From Nocardioides hwasunensis (lineage in GTDB: Bacteria; Actinomycetota; Actinomycetes; Propionibacteriales; Nocardioidaceae), in contig NZ_JACXYY010000005.1 in assembly GCF_014779665.1 (NCBI RefSeq), positions 248,001 through 312,000 on the forward strand: DNA of 64,000 bases, read 5' to 3'. This document shows, piece by piece, positions 26,684 to 35,404 of this stretch (position 1 is its first letter; each line of letters opens with the position of its first letter). Position numbers and translations under genes: made by a program. The notes under the pieces were generated by a model, which was given only the letters and a program-made list of their open reading frames with translations, made no database searches and had not been told where the DNA came from.

Positions 26684-27402
26684 GCATCCCGACCAGTGAC
26701 CGTCCCTGGGAGGTGGGCGGCGCCGGCATCGTCGACGACACCACGCGCCGCCGCTACGAGCTCGCCGGCTTCGGCAGGCCCGTCGGCATGGGCAGCCGTC
26801 CCGCGCTGCTGATCATCGACGTGCAGTACCGCACGATCGGCACCACGCCCGCACCCTTCGAGGAGTCCGTCCAGGAGTTCACCACCTCCTGCGGCGAGGT
26901 CGGGCACGCGGCCGTGGCCCACATCGCCGACCTGGTGGGCCTCTTCCGTGCCAAGGGCTGGCCGATCCTCTACCCCCACGTCGCCCCGAAGCAGGCGTAC
27001 GACACCGGTGCACTGGCTGCCAAGGTGCCCGGGATCATGGACGTGCCGGCCCGCGGCTACGACTTCGTCGAGGAGGTCGCACCCGTCGAGGGCGACGTGC
27101 TGGTCCCGAAGCGGCACCCCAGCGCGTTCTTCGGGACACCGCTGGCGAGCTACCTCGTCGAGGCCGGTGCCGACACGCTCGTCGTCACCGGGTGCACCAC
27201 GTCGGGCTGCGTGCGCTCGAGCGTCGCCGACGCGTTCTCCTACAACTTCAAGGTGAGCGTCCCGTCCGACGCGGTCTACGACCGCAGCCCCGTCGTGCAC
27301 GAGGCGAACCTGTTCGACATGGCCCAGAAGTACGCCGACGTCGCGACCACCGCAGAGATCCTGGAACGGCTCAGAACCATCCCCGAGGCGGGAGCCCGAT
27401 GA
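26680..27402 (+). CDS. Isochorismatase-family amidohydrolase (carbamoylsarcosine/maleamate amidase-like)
   Basis: 240 aa cysteine hydrolase. The Asp of the triad is in LLIIDVQYRT, Lys in VLVPKRHPSAFFGTPL, and the nucleophile Cys in VVTGCTTSGCVRSSVADAF. This last motif and the length match the N-carbamoylsarcosine amidase and maleamate amidohydrolase branch rather than true isochorismatases. It would hydrolyse a terminal amide or carbamoyl group to ammonia. Overlaps the hydantoinase stop by four bases and is overlapped by the flavoprotein start region (ATGA). Predicted to be the second hydrolysis in the cluster. Confidence 0.86.
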   Translation: MSIPTSDRPWEVGGAGIVDDTTRRRYELAGFGRPVGMGSRPALLIIDVQYRTIGTTPAPFEESVQEFTTSCGEVGHAAVAHIADLVGLFRAKGWPILYPHVAPKQAYDTGALAAKVPGIMDVPARGYDFVEEVAPVEGDVLVPKRHPSAFFGTPLASYLVEAGADTLVVTGCTTSGCVRSSVADAFSYNFKVSVPSDAVYDRSPVVHEANLFDMAQKYADVATTAEILERLRTIPEAGAR

Positions 27403-28781
27403 GCGCAGCCACCGACGTCGACGTCATCGTCGTCGGCTCCGGCGGGTGCGGGCTCGCGGCCGGTCTCGCCGTGGCCGACACCGGTGCGAGCGTCGTCGTG
27501 CTGGAGAAGATGGACACCGCGCGGGGCAACACCTACGTCTCGACCGGCTCCATCCCCGGCGCCGGCACGACCTACCAGCGCGCGGCGGGCATCGAGGACG
27601 ACCCGGCGCGCATGGAGGCTGACCTCCTGCGCCAGTCCGGTCCGCACGAGGCCGAGGACCTCACCGCGCTGCTGTCGCGCACCTCCGCGTCGCTGGTGGA
27701 GTGGCTGGTCGAGGACCACGCGATCGGTCTGCAGGTCATCACCGAGTACAAGCACGTCGGTCACAGCGTGCCGCGGCTCCACGCGCCCGCCGACAAGCGC
27801 GGCGCGTCGCTGATGAAGGACCTGCTCGCCGCCGCCGACAGGGCGGGTGTGGACGTGCTCGTCAACAACCCGGTGACCGAGCTGCTCGTCGAGGACGGCG
27901 CCGTCGTCGGGGTGCACGTCGACGGCCCGCGCTGCGGTTCCTACGACCTCCGGGCCGGCGCGGTGATCCTCGCCGCCAACGGCTTTGGCAACTCCTCCTC
28001 GCTGCGCGCCCGCTTCCTGCCCGACGTCGGCGACGCGCCCTACCTCGGAGCCGAGGGCTCGACGGGCGAGGCGATGACGTGGGCGATGGACCTGGGCGCA
28101 GCCACCGCCAACATGGAGGCCTTCCAGGGCTACGCCGCCGTCGCCGACCCGCACGGCTCGATCACCTCGTGGACCACGGTCGAGCAGGGCGCGGTCCTGG
28201 TCGACCCCGACGGGCGCCGGATGGGCGACGAGTCGGTCGGCTACTCCGGCTTCGCCGCCGTCGTGTCCGCGAGCACCACCACCTCGTGGGTCGTGATGGA
28301 CGCAGCGATCCGCGAACGGGTGGCCGCGAAGGAGCCGGAGTTCGCCGAGCTCGTCGAGATGTCCGGGGTCAGGGAGGCGGAGACCGCAGAGGGCCTGGCC
28401 GAGGCGATCGGCTGTGACGCAGCCACGCTGCGGGCCACCCTCGACGCCGCCGGTGCCGCCGCTCGTGGCGAGTCCGACGACGAGCTGGGTCGCACCGACT
28501 GGGGCTACGGCGCGCTCGCCACGCCGCTGTGCGCGGTCCGCTCGCAGCCGGCCCTGTTCCACACCCAGGGTGGCGTGCGCGTCGACGCCGACGGGCGGGT
28601 GCTCCGCGCCGACGGCTCGGTCGTCGAGGGGCTGTACGCCGGTGGTGGTGTCGCGGCCGGCATCTCCGGGCGGTCCGGTGGAGCGGGCTACTCCTCGGGC
28701 AACGGCCTGCTCACCGCGCTCGGGCTCGGGCGGCTCGCGGGGGACCACGCCGGCCGCCGGGCTGCTTCCTCGCGTGCCTGA
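27399..28781 (+). CDS. FAD-dependent dehydrogenase, fumarate reductase/succinate dehydrogenase flavoprotein-like
   Basis: 460 aa. N-terminal FAD loop VIVVGSGGCGLAAGLAVADTGA, with the ribose Glu in VLEKMD, and a C-terminal FAD-binding end YAGGGVAAGISGRSGGAGYSSGNGLLTALGLGR. The fold is that of soluble fumarate reductases, 3-ketosteroid dehydrogenases and tricarballylate dehydrogenase, which add or remove hydrogen next to a carboxylate or ketone. No haem or membrane part is present, so electrons go to or from another carrier. It is the last enzyme of the operon. I infer desaturation or saturation of a dicarboxylic intermediate. Confidence 0.83.
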   Translation: MSAATDVDVIVVGSGGCGLAAGLAVADTGASVVVLEKMDTARGNTYVSTGSIPGAGTTYQRAAGIEDDPARMEADLLRQSGPHEAEDLTALLSRTSASLVEWLVEDHAIGLQVITEYKHVGHSVPRLHAPADKRGASLMKDLLAAADRAGVDVLVNNPVTELLVEDGAVVGVHVDGPRCGSYDLRAGAVILAANGFGNSSSLRARFLPDVGDAPYLGAEGSTGEAMTWAMDLGAATANMEAFQGYAAVADPHGSITSWTTVEQGAVLVDPDGRRMGDESVGYSGFAAVVSASTTTSWVVMDAAIRERVAAKEPEFAELVEMSGVREAETAEGLAEAIGCDAATLRATLDAAGAAARGESDDELGRTDWGYGALATPLCAVRSQPALFHTQGGVRVDADGRVLRADGSVVEGLYAGGGVAAGISGRSGGAGYSSGNGLLTALGLGRLAGDHAGRRAASSRA

Positions 28782-28829
28782 GGCGATCCGGTAGTTTCGC
28801 CGCAGACGGCGGGCGAGCAGGAGGCACAT

Positions 28830-29504
28830 GTGGCAGGCGCATCGATGCCGGCACCGCTCGACGGCGACGCCACCTACGCGGACCGGAGCGTGGCGGTGCT
28901 GCGCACGATGATCCTCGACGGCTCGCTCTCGCCCGGCGAACGGCTCAACGAGGTGCACCTCTCGCAGGCGCTGGGCATCAGCCGCGGGCCCCTGCGCGAG
29001 GCGGTGCGCCGGCTGACGAGCGAGGGGCTGCTCCACCTCGTGCCGCACCGCGGGGCGTTCGTGCCGGCCTTCACCTCGGGCCAGCTCGCCGACCTCTACC
29101 AGCTGCGCATCGCTCTGGAGACGCACGCCGCTCGGCTCATCGCCGAGCTCGAGGACCGCTCGGGCGTGGAGGAGCTGGCCACCGCGCTCGACGACGCCGC
29201 AACACTGCTCGACGAGCAGGACTCGGCGGCGTACCCCACTGACCAGGACTTCCACGGCACCCTGCTGCGTCTGGCCGCCAACCCGGCGCTGATCGAGGCC
29301 GCGGAGTCGGTGTCGGCCCGGATCAGCCTGGCGCGGTCGCGATCGGCCAGTCAGCCGGCACGGGCCCGGGCGGCACTCGCCGAGCACCGCGAGATCCTCG
29401 CCGCCCTGGTGGGCGGGGACGCGGACGCGGCAGCCCGGCTGCTGCGGGCCCACCTCGAGCGCTCCCTGGACAACGCGACCTCGCTGCTGGACGCGCCGTC
29501 CTGA
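28830..29504 (+). CDS. GntR-family regulator, FadR/FCD type
   Basis: 224 aa. The N-terminal winged helix has LRTMILDGSLSPGERLNE, LSQALGISRGPLREAVRRLTSEGL and HRGAFVPAF. The C-terminal FCD helical domain contains the expected acidic and His metal-site residues, including DFHGTLLRLAANP. GTG 28830 has AGGAGG at 28819-28824, five bases upstream. A TAGTTT hexamer at 28792-28797 could give it its own promoter. It closes the catabolic cluster and most likely represses it through the inverted repeat over the -35 box at 22875-22890, released by a pathway acid. Confidence 0.9.
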   Translation: MAGASMPAPLDGDATYADRSVAVLRTMILDGSLSPGERLNEVHLSQALGISRGPLREAVRRLTSEGLLHLVPHRGAFVPAFTSGQLADLYQLRIALETHAARLIAELEDRSGVEELATALDDAATLLDEQDSAAYPTDQDFHGTLLRLAANPALIEAAESVSARISLARSRSASQPARARAALAEHREILAALVGGDADAAARLLRAHLERSLDNATSLLDAPS

Positions 29505-29531
29505 GGCCGGGGACCGTGCCCGAGCGACTCC

Positions 29532-29972
29532 CTACGCCAGCCGGTTGAGGACGTTCGTCATGTCGTCCTCGGTGTCTCCGCCGATCTTCTCGAAGACGAT
29601 CTTCATGATCGGGTCGGCGATCTTGGCCGCGCCCTTCAGCTCGATGACGGCCTCGTAGGTCACCCGGCTGCCGGAGCCGTCGGGGTTCGGCACGACAGTG
29701 ATGGTGTCGGTGGAGGTGGCGGTGTCGTTGCGACCTACCAGCACGATCGTGTCCGCGGTCAGCTGCTCGAGCGTGTAGGTGAGCTCGGTGCTGACGCCCG
29801 CGATCTTGGAGGTGTTGTGCCAGGTGGACCCGACCTGGACGGGCCCGGAGTCGTTGCGCGTGCACGACTCGGTGCCGGGGTCCCACTCCTCGGCGTTGCT
29901 GAAGTCCTTGAGGTAGTCCACCACCACGGCGGGCTCGGGGTGGACGTCGAAGGTGCGGCTCACGGTGGTCAT
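29532..29972 (-). CDS. SRPBCC-family (START-like) protein
   Basis: 146 aa, a polyketide cyclase/START-like fold. Typical opening TVSRTFDVHPEPAVVVDYLKDF with SNAEEWDPGTESC, then VGSTWHNT and SRVTYEAVIELKG. Such proteins bind hydrophobic small molecules, but the ligand is unknown. ATG 29972 lies six bases after TACTGT (29979-29984 on this strand), so a leaderless start is likely. It runs toward the GntR gene and away from the TetR gene, which is on the same strand 41 bases upstream. Confidence 0.82.
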   Translation of the reverse strand: MTTVSRTFDVHPEPAVVVDYLKDFSNAEEWDPGTESCTRNDSGPVQVGSTWHNTSKIAGVSTELTYTLEQLTADTIVLVGRNDTATSTDTITVVPNPDGSGSRVTYEAVIELKGAAKIADPIMKIVFEKIGGDTEDDMTNVLNRLA

Positions 29973-30013
29973 GCTTCGACAGTAGGCACGTCGGGCCGGA
30001 CGACGGTTCGCCC

Positions 30014-30631
30014 TCAGGGGTGCCCGGGCGCGGTCATCGTGTGGAGGTGCCGGCACGCGGCGGCGTACGTCGCCAGCAGGTCGATCCGGTCGCCGCTGTC
30101 GCGGGCCTCGGCCCACCGGTCCATCGCGACCCGGACGGCGACGCCGGCCGCCTGGACGGTGACCCGGGTCCCGAGGTCGTCGTCGAGGTCGAGGGCCGCG
30201 GTGGCACGCGCCACGAACGCGTCGAGCCGCTGGGCGTCGATGCTGACGGCCGCCTGGCGCAGCGCCGGTTCGGCGAGCATCAGGCGCCGCACGCGCAGGA
30301 CCAGGCGACCGGCGTCGCTCCGTCCGTCGTCGAGGGCGGTGAGGATCTCGCCCCACATGTCCTCGAGCTGGGCGAGCAGCGGGCGGCCGGGAGCGAGGTC
30401 GTCGAGCATCTGCTCCACCCGGTCGTCGAGGTCGACGTGCGACACGAGCGCCGCCGCCTCCTTGGTCGCGAAGTAGCGGAAGAAGGTCCGCGCGGAGACG
30501 CCGGCCGCGGCGGCGATGTCGTCGACGGTCGTCTGGTCGACTCCCCGACGCTCGAAGAGGTCGAGAGCGGCGTCGCAGATCTCGCGCTCGGTCTGCTGGC
30601 GGCGGCGTTCGCGGAGGGCGGGCTGGCTCAC
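30014..30631 (-). CDS. TetR-family transcriptional regulator
   Basis: 205 aa. The helix-turn-helix is IAAAAGVSARTFFRYFATKEAAAL near residues 34-57, after a basic N terminus (RERRRQQTEREIC). The ligand domain is of the MftR/TetR_C type. GTG 30631 lies six bases after TATCCT (30638-30643 on this strand), matching the leaderless pattern. It is divergent from a DHA2 efflux pump 94 bases away with a palindromic site between them, the standard repressor-pump layout. Inducer unknown. Confidence 0.9.
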   Translation of the reverse strand: MSQPALRERRRQQTEREICDAALDLFERRGVDQTTVDDIAAAAGVSARTFFRYFATKEAAALVSHVDLDDRVEQMLDDLAPGRPLLAQLEDMWGEILTALDDGRSDAGRLVLRVRRLMLAEPALRQAAVSIDAQRLDAFVARATAALDLDDDLGTRVTVQAAGVAVRVAMDRWAEARDSGDRIDLLATYAAACRHLHTMTAPGHP

Positions 30632-30669
30632 CCGCCCAGGATAGGGAATGTCGGCGGTTTCCGCCTTGT

Positions 30670-30684
30670 TGGCAGTCACTGACA
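30670..30684 (+). promoter_or_regulatory. TetR operator candidate
   Basis: TGGCAGT-C-ACTGACA, a 15-bp near-perfect palindrome (one mismatched pair), lies between the tetR and DHA2 transporter genes and about 27 bases upstream of the tetR -10 box. Confidence 0.45.
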
Positions 30685-30725
30685 CAATTCCCGCGACGAC
30701 CACCGAGCACGAGGACTGATCCGCC

Positions 30726-32171
30726 GTGACCACGACCGACACCCCGACCGCCGCCGAGGTCGAGGCCGCCCGAGCAGGCGGGCACGGGCGACTCATCGGC
30801 CTGCTGGTCGCGTCCGCGTTCGTGGTGATCCTCAATGAGACGATCATGAGCGTCGCGCTGCCCGACCTGATGCGCGAGTTCGACGTCCCGGCGACCACCG
30901 CCCAGTGGCTGACGACCGCGTTCATGCTGACCATGGCCGTCGTCATCCCGGTGACCGGCTGGCTCCTGGTGCGGGTCCCGCTGCGGGCGGTGTTCATCGC
31001 CGCGATGTCGTCGTTCAGCGTGGGCACGCTGATCGCCGCGACGGCCCCGGTGTTCCCGCTGCTGGTCACCGGGCGCGTGGTCCAGGCCGTCGGCACCGCG
31101 CTGATGATGCCGCTGCTGATCACGACGGTTCTCAACGTCGTCGAGGAGGAGCGCCGCGGCCGGATGATGGGCACGATCTCCATCGTCATCTCCGTCGCGC
31201 CCGCGATCGGGCCGACGGTCTCGGGCCTGGTGCTCGACTCGCTCTCGTGGCGATGGATGTTCTGGATCGTGCTGCCCTTCGCGCTGCTGGCCCTGGCCGC
31301 GGGCTCGCGCTGGGTGCGCAACGTGACCGAGCCGCGGCGGGTGCCGATCGACGTGGTGTCGGTGGTGCTGTCGGCGCTGGCCTTCGGTGGCCTGATCTAC
31401 GGCCTGAGCAGCATCGGCGAGAGCGCGAGCGGCCACACGCCGGTCCCGGTCTGGGCGCCCCTGGTCGTCGGCGCACTGGCGCTCGTCGTCTTCGTGGCGC
31501 GCCAGCTCCGGCTCGGCGACGCGGCGCTGCTCGACCTGCGGGCCTTCGCCGTGCGCACCTTCTCGATCGCCGTGGCGCTGGTGGCGGTCAGCATGATGGC
31601 GTTGTTCGGCACCCTGATCCTGCTGCCGCTCTACCTCCAGGGCGTGCTCGAGCTCTCGGTGCTCGATACCGGCCTGATGCTGCTGCCGGGCGGGATGACC
31701 ATGGGCCTGCTGGCGCCGCTGGTGGGCCGCCTGTTCGACAAGGTCGGGCCGCGGCCCCTGGTCGCGCCCGGTGCTGCCGCGCTCAGCCTCGCCCTGTGGG
31801 GGATGACGACCCTCGGTGCCGGGTCCGACCGTTCGACGGTGATCGGGCTGCACGTCGTGATGTGCGTCGGGCTGGCCTTCATGTTCACGCCGCTCCTGAC
31901 CTCGGCGCTCGGCTCGCTCCCGCCGCACCTCTACTCCCACGGCAGCGCGATCGTCTCGACCCTCCAGCAGCTCGCCGGTGCCGCCGGGACGGCGCTCTTC
32001 GTGACGGTGATGACGCGGGTGGTGGTGTCCCGCACCGACGAGGGCGCGACGCTGGTGGCGGCCACCGCCGACGGCGTGCACGCCGCGCTGATGTACGGCG
32101 CCGTGATCTCCGCGCTCGCGGTGGGCGTCTCGCTGTTCGTGCGCCGGCCGGCCCGCACGGCCCGCCGGTAG
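30726..32171 (+). CDS. DHA2-family drug:proton antiporter (MFS, 14 helices)
   Basis: 481 aa with about 14 hydrophobic segments, which fits the DHA2 group (EmrB/QacA relatives). The first helix reads LIGLLVASAFVVILNETIMSVALPDLM, the family's D1 region; the antiporter motif C is IVISVAPAIGPTVSGLVLD near residue 160. It should export toxic compounds at the cost of the proton gradient. GTG 30726 has GAGGAC upstream. Divergent TetR regulator and operator imply inducible expression. Confidence 0.9.
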   Translation: MTTTDTPTAAEVEAARAGGHGRLIGLLVASAFVVILNETIMSVALPDLMREFDVPATTAQWLTTAFMLTMAVVIPVTGWLLVRVPLRAVFIAAMSSFSVGTLIAATAPVFPLLVTGRVVQAVGTALMMPLLITTVLNVVEEERRGRMMGTISIVISVAPAIGPTVSGLVLDSLSWRWMFWIVLPFALLALAAGSRWVRNVTEPRRVPIDVVSVVLSALAFGGLIYGLSSIGESASGHTPVPVWAPLVVGALALVVFVARQLRLGDAALLDLRAFAVRTFSIAVALVAVSMMALFGTLILLPLYLQGVLELSVLDTGLMLLPGGMTMGLLAPLVGRLFDKVGPRPLVAPGAAALSLALWGMTTLGAGSDRSTVIGLHVVMCVGLAFMFTPLLTSALGSLPPHLYSHGSAIVSTLQQLAGAAGTALFVTVMTRVVVSRTDEGATLVAATADGVHAALMYGAVISALAVGVSLFVRRPARTARR

Positions 32172-32181
32172 CATGCACCGC

Positions 32182-32610
32182 ATGTCAGCGCAGATCCCCG
32201 GTCCGGGCACCACTGGCGGTGGCCGTCGGGACACCCGCCAGCGGCGGCTGCTGCGTGACCGGCTGGCCGAGCAGGACGCGTTCGTGAGTGCGCAGCAGAT
32301 GTACGACGACCTGCGCACGAGCGGCGACCGGGTCGGCCTGGCCACGGTCTACCGCACGCTGCAGACGATGACCGAGGCCGGCGAGCTCGACGTGCTGCGC
32401 TCCGACGAGGGTGAGGTCCTCTACCGCCAGTGCGGGCCGAAGCACCACCACCACCTGGTCTGCCGCAGCTGCGGGGTGACCGTCGAGGTCGACGGGCCCG
32501 CCGTCGAGCGCTGGGCCACCAAGGCCGCCGACGACCACGGCTTCACCGACGTCACGCACGTCGTCGAGCTGTTCGGGCTCTGCGCGGCGTGCTCGCGGAA
32601 GAAGCGCTGA
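32182..32610 (+). CDS. zur: Fur-family regulator, probable zinc uptake repressor Zur
   Basis: 142 aa. The N-terminal winged helix includes FVSAQQMYDDLR and GLATVYRTLQTMTEAGELDVLR. Metal ligands: HHHHLVCRSCG (His cluster plus CxxC structural zinc), then HVVELFGLCAACSRKK (second CxxC). No heme or peroxide-sensor signature. The adjacent zinc importer with a Zur-type box makes Zur more likely than Fur. I start at ATG 32182, not ATG 32173, because the -10 hexamer TAGCAT (32169-32174) would place the mRNA start at the second ATG. It faces the YibE/F gene tail to tail. Confidence 0.87.
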   Translation: MSAQIPGPGTTGGGRRDTRQRRLLRDRLAEQDAFVSAQQMYDDLRTSGDRVGLATVYRTLQTMTEAGELDVLRSDEGEVLYRQCGPKHHHHLVCRSCGVTVEVDGPAVERWATKAADDHGFTDVTHVVELFGLCAACSRKKR

Positions 32611-32615
32611 GCGCT

Positions 32616-33776
32616 CTAGCCCACCGAGTCGGTCAGCGGGGATCGAGGCCGGAAGGCCCACGCGGCCAGGGCGGTCGTCATCGGCACGGCCGCGATGAGC
32701 CCGATGGTCGCCACGGCGCTCCGCACGACCTCCTGCGCGACGACCTGGCTCGGCACCACCGCGGCGAGCGAGCCGTTGTCGGCCACCATCAGCACGAGCA
32801 ACGGCAGCGACGAGCCGGCGTAGGCCAGCACGATGGTGTTGACGACCGAGGCGACGTGCGCCCGCCCGACGCGGCTGCCGGCGCGGTGGAGCTGGCGGAA
32901 GCCGTAGGCCGGGTTGGCGCGGGCGAGCTCGTCGACGGTGGCCGCCTGGGTCACCGTGACGTCGTCCAGCACGCCCAGCGAGCCGATCACGATCCCGGCC
33001 AGCAGCAGCCCGCGCATGTCGATGCCCTGGGTGAGGCCGACCGAGGCCGACAGGTCGTCGGTCACCCCCGTCAGGTGCAGGCCCGCCACCGCGACCGCGG
33101 CCAGCAGTCCGGTCAGGGCCAGGCTCGCGAGCGTGCCGAGCACCGCCACGGTGGTGGAGAGGCTGAGCCCGTGGGTCAGGTAGAGCACCACCAGCACGAC
33201 CGCTGACGACCCGACGACGGCCACCAGCAAGGGGTTCTCGCCGCCGAGGATGGCGGGAATGACGAAGAGCGTCAGGATCGCGAAGGTCGCGCCGAGGCCC
33301 ACCAGCGCGCTCACCCCGCGCCAGCGGCCGAAGGCGACGAGCGCCAGCACGAAGGCGGCGGCGAGGAGCCACAGGCCGGTGCCGCGCTGGTGGTCGACGA
33401 CCGACCAGGTCACGCCGTCGGGCGACTCGCTGCGCAGCAGCAGGACGTCCTGGCCGACCTCGACGTCCGGTTCGCCGAGCCCGCCGGGCAGGGGTGCGGT
33501 GACCTCCTCGCCGGTCTCCAGCACCACCCGCACCCGGCCGCACCGCTGGACCTCCTCAGGCGCGCCGTCCGGGCAGGTCTCGACCACCGCGGCGGTGACA
33601 CGGCCCGGGACCTCCGGGGCACCCGCGTCCGTGGCGCCGAGGGTGGTCGACGAGGGCCAGAGCCAGACCAGCGCCACCAGCGTCAGCAGGGCGAGGGGTG
33701 CGACGACCGCGAGGGCGGCCGTGCGGTGCAGCCGGGACCCGCTCGGATCCGCACGGCGGTGGTGGTGCGCGCCCAT
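32616..33776 (-). CDS. YibE/F-family membrane protein
   Basis: 386 aa. One N-terminal helix (LAVVAPLALLTLVALVWLW), an extracytoplasmic domain of about 90 residues with two cysteines (ETCPDGAPEEVQRCGRVRV), then seven or so helices. IPAILGGENPLLVAVVGSSAVV and GSLGVLDDVTVTQAATVDELA are typical of the YibE/F family, whose function is not established. A His-rich N terminus (GAHHHRR) is notable beside zinc genes but may be chance. CAGGAGA precedes ATG 33776. Sits between zur and aztA, so a metal-linked role is possible. Confidence 0.85.
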   Translation of the reverse strand: MGAHHHRRADPSGSRLHRTAALAVVAPLALLTLVALVWLWPSSTTLGATDAGAPEVPGRVTAAVVETCPDGAPEEVQRCGRVRVVLETGEEVTAPLPGGLGEPDVEVGQDVLLLRSESPDGVTWSVVDHQRGTGLWLLAAAFVLALVAFGRWRGVSALVGLGATFAILTLFVIPAILGGENPLLVAVVGSSAVVLVVLYLTHGLSLSTTVAVLGTLASLALTGLLAAVAVAGLHLTGVTDDLSASVGLTQGIDMRGLLLAGIVIGSLGVLDDVTVTQAATVDELARANPAYGFRQLHRAGSRVGRAHVASVVNTIVLAYAGSSLPLLVLMVADNGSLAAVVPSQVVAQEVVRSAVATIGLIAAVPMTTALAAWAFRPRSPLTDSVG

Positions 33777-33837
33777 GCGTCTCCTGTCGGGTGGGGCTCG
33801 TGGCGGACCAGCATGGCAGGCCCGCGGCTGCCTCGCC

Positions 33838-34464
33838 TCAGCGGACCCGGCGCCCGCCGACCAGCCGGACCACGTGGTCGGCGGCCGCGATGTCCTCCTC
33901 GTCGTGGGTGACGCAGACGACGGCGACCCCGCGCTCGGTCGCCTCGGCGGCCAGGATGCGGCGAGCCGTCGCCCGGCTGTCGGCGTCGAGGCCGGCGGCC
34001 GGCTCGTCGAGCAGCAGCACGTCGGCGCGCTGCACGATGCCCTGGGCCAGGAGTGCGCGCTGTCGCTGCCCGCCGGACAGGGCGGCCAGCGCCCGGTGCT
34101 CGAGGCCGGTCAGTCCGACCCGCTGGACGGCCTCGGCCACGGCGAGCCGCACCTCGGCGCGCGGTCGACGGCGGCCCCACGTGCCCATCGCGACCACGTC
34201 GGAGACCGTGACCGGAAGGGTGTCCGGGACCGCCGGTCGCTGCACGACCAGCGCGGTGCTGCCACGCCGCTCGACGGTTCCGGCGCGCGGTCGTCGTACG
34301 CCGGCCAGCAGCTCGACGAGCGTCGACTTCCCGGCGCCGTTGGGGCCCGCGACGACGGTCACCGAGCCTGCGGTCAGCGCCACGGACACGTCGTGCAGGA
34401 CGTCCTCGCGGTCGTGGGCGAAGCAGAGGCCGCGCGCGGCCAGGGGTGTCGAGGTGGGGGACAT
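33838..34464 (-). CDS. aztA: Zinc ABC transporter ATP-binding protein AztA
   Basis: 208 aa ATPase. Walker A GPNGAGKST near residue 40, signature LSGGQRQRALLAQ, Walker B VLLLDEPAAGLD, H-loop VTHDEED. Short, as usual for zinc/manganese importers. ATG 34464 lies six bases after TATGAT (34471-34476 on this strand), a leaderless start. It is divergent from the permease and binding-protein genes of the same importer, with one Zur-box candidate between the two promoters, so both halves should be switched together by zinc. Confidence 0.88.
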   Translation of the reverse strand: MSPTSTPLAARGLCFAHDREDVLHDVSVALTAGSVTVVAGPNGAGKSTLVELLAGVRRPRAGTVERRGSTALVVQRPAVPDTLPVTVSDVVAMGTWGRRRPRAEVRLAVAEAVQRVGLTGLEHRALAALSGGQRQRALLAQGIVQRADVLLLDEPAAGLDADSRATARRILAAEATERGVAVVCVTHDEEDIAAADHVVRLVGGRRVR

Positions 34465-34470
34465 GCCGTG

Positions 34471-34511
34471 ATCATACGCAATTGGTAATCGTTCTCATCT
34501 TCATTTAGTGT
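34471..34511. promoter_or_regulatory. Divergent aztA/aztB promoters with one Zur-box candidate
   Basis: The aztA -10 is TATGAT (34471-34476, minus strand) and the aztB -10 is TAGTGT (34506-34511, plus). Between them, 34481-34498 reads, on the minus strand, ATGAGAACGATTACCAAT, close to the actinobacterial Zur/Fur pattern ATGAnAAnGATTnTCAnT. A repressor here would cover both -35 regions. Confidence 0.65.
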
Positions 34512-34519
34512 CCCGGTCC

Positions 34520-35404
34520 GTGATGCTCCTCGACCCGTTCGCCCACGACTTCATGCAGCGCGCCCTGATCGGCGGGTCACTCGTGGCCGTCGTCTGCGGC
34601 GTCGTCGGCACGTGGGTCGTCATCCGCGGGATGGCCTTCCTCGGAGAGGCGATCGGCCACGGGATGCTGCCGGGCGTCGCGCTCGCGACCCTGCTCGGCC
34701 TGCCCGTGGTGCTGGGCGGGGCGGCCAGCGCGGTCGTCATGAGTGCCACGATCGGCACGCTGCACCGCCGCGGTCGGTTGTCCTACGACACCGCGATCGG
34801 GCTGCTCTTCGTCGCCATGCTCTCGCTGGGCGTGATCATCGTGTCGCACTCGGGCAGCTTCGCGACCGACGCGACCGTGATGCTCTTCGGTGACGTGCTC
34901 GCCCTGCGGGCCGGCGACATCACCATGCTGGCGATCGCCCTTGCGGTGACGCTGGTGCTGGCCGCCGCCTTCCACCGGGCCTTCGTCGCCTCGGCCTTCG
35001 ATCCCCGGGTCGCGCACGTCCTCGGTCTGCGTCCCGCGCTCGCCCAGGGGGTGCTCGTCGGCCTCGTCACCCTCGCGGTGGTCGCGTCCTACCAGGCCGT
35101 CGGGTCGCTGCTGGTGATCGGCCTGCTGCTCGCCCCGGCGGTCGCGGCCGGGCAGTGGACCCGCCGGATCCCCACGACGATGGCGCTCGCCGCGCTGCTC
35201 GGCGTGGGGGCAGTCCTCCTCGGCCTGCTCGTCTCGTGGCACGCCGGCACCGCCGCCGGATCGACGATCGCCTTCTCCGCGGTGATGCTCGCCGCCCTCT
35301 CTGCCGCTTCGGCCGCCCTTCTCACGCGTGTGCGACGCCAGGTCCCGGCCTCGGGCGCCGCACACGGCGCGCCCGTCCTCGCCACCTCCGACCGGAAGGC
35401 ATGA
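34520..35404 (+). CDS. aztB: Zinc ABC transporter permease AztB
   Basis: 294 aa, about eight or nine helices, ABC-3 (ZnuB/MntB) type. The motif VVIRGMAFLGEAIGHGMLPGVALATLLG and the later SYQAVGSLLVIGLLLAPAVAAG are the family signatures. I use GTG 34520, eight bases after TAGTGT; ATG 34523 directly behind it is an equally possible start. The stop overlaps the next gene (ATGA). It forms the channel for zinc delivered by AztC. Confidence 0.9.
   Translation: MMLLDPFAHDFMQRALIGGSLVAVVCGVVGTWVVIRGMAFLGEAIGHGMLPGVALATLLGLPVVLGGAASAVVMSATIGTLHRRGRLSYDTAIGLLFVAMLSLGVIIVSHSGSFATDATVMLFGDVLALRAGDITMLAIALAVTLVLAAAFHRAFVASAFDPRVAHVLGLRPALAQGVLVGLVTLAVVASYQAVGSLLVIGLLLAPAVAAGQWTRRIPTTMALAALLGVGAVLLGLLVSWHAGTAAGSTIAFSAVMLAALSAASAALLTRVRRQVPASGAAHGAPVLATSDRKA

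Noticed and set aside
29532..32345. A 937-codon open frame on the minus strand
   Set aside because: Only its first-encountered 146 codons (29532-29972, read from ATG 29972) look like a protein (SRPBCC). The rest is antisense to the DHA2 transporter and TetR genes, with His/Arg/Asp-rich nonsense typical of high-G+C shadow frames.
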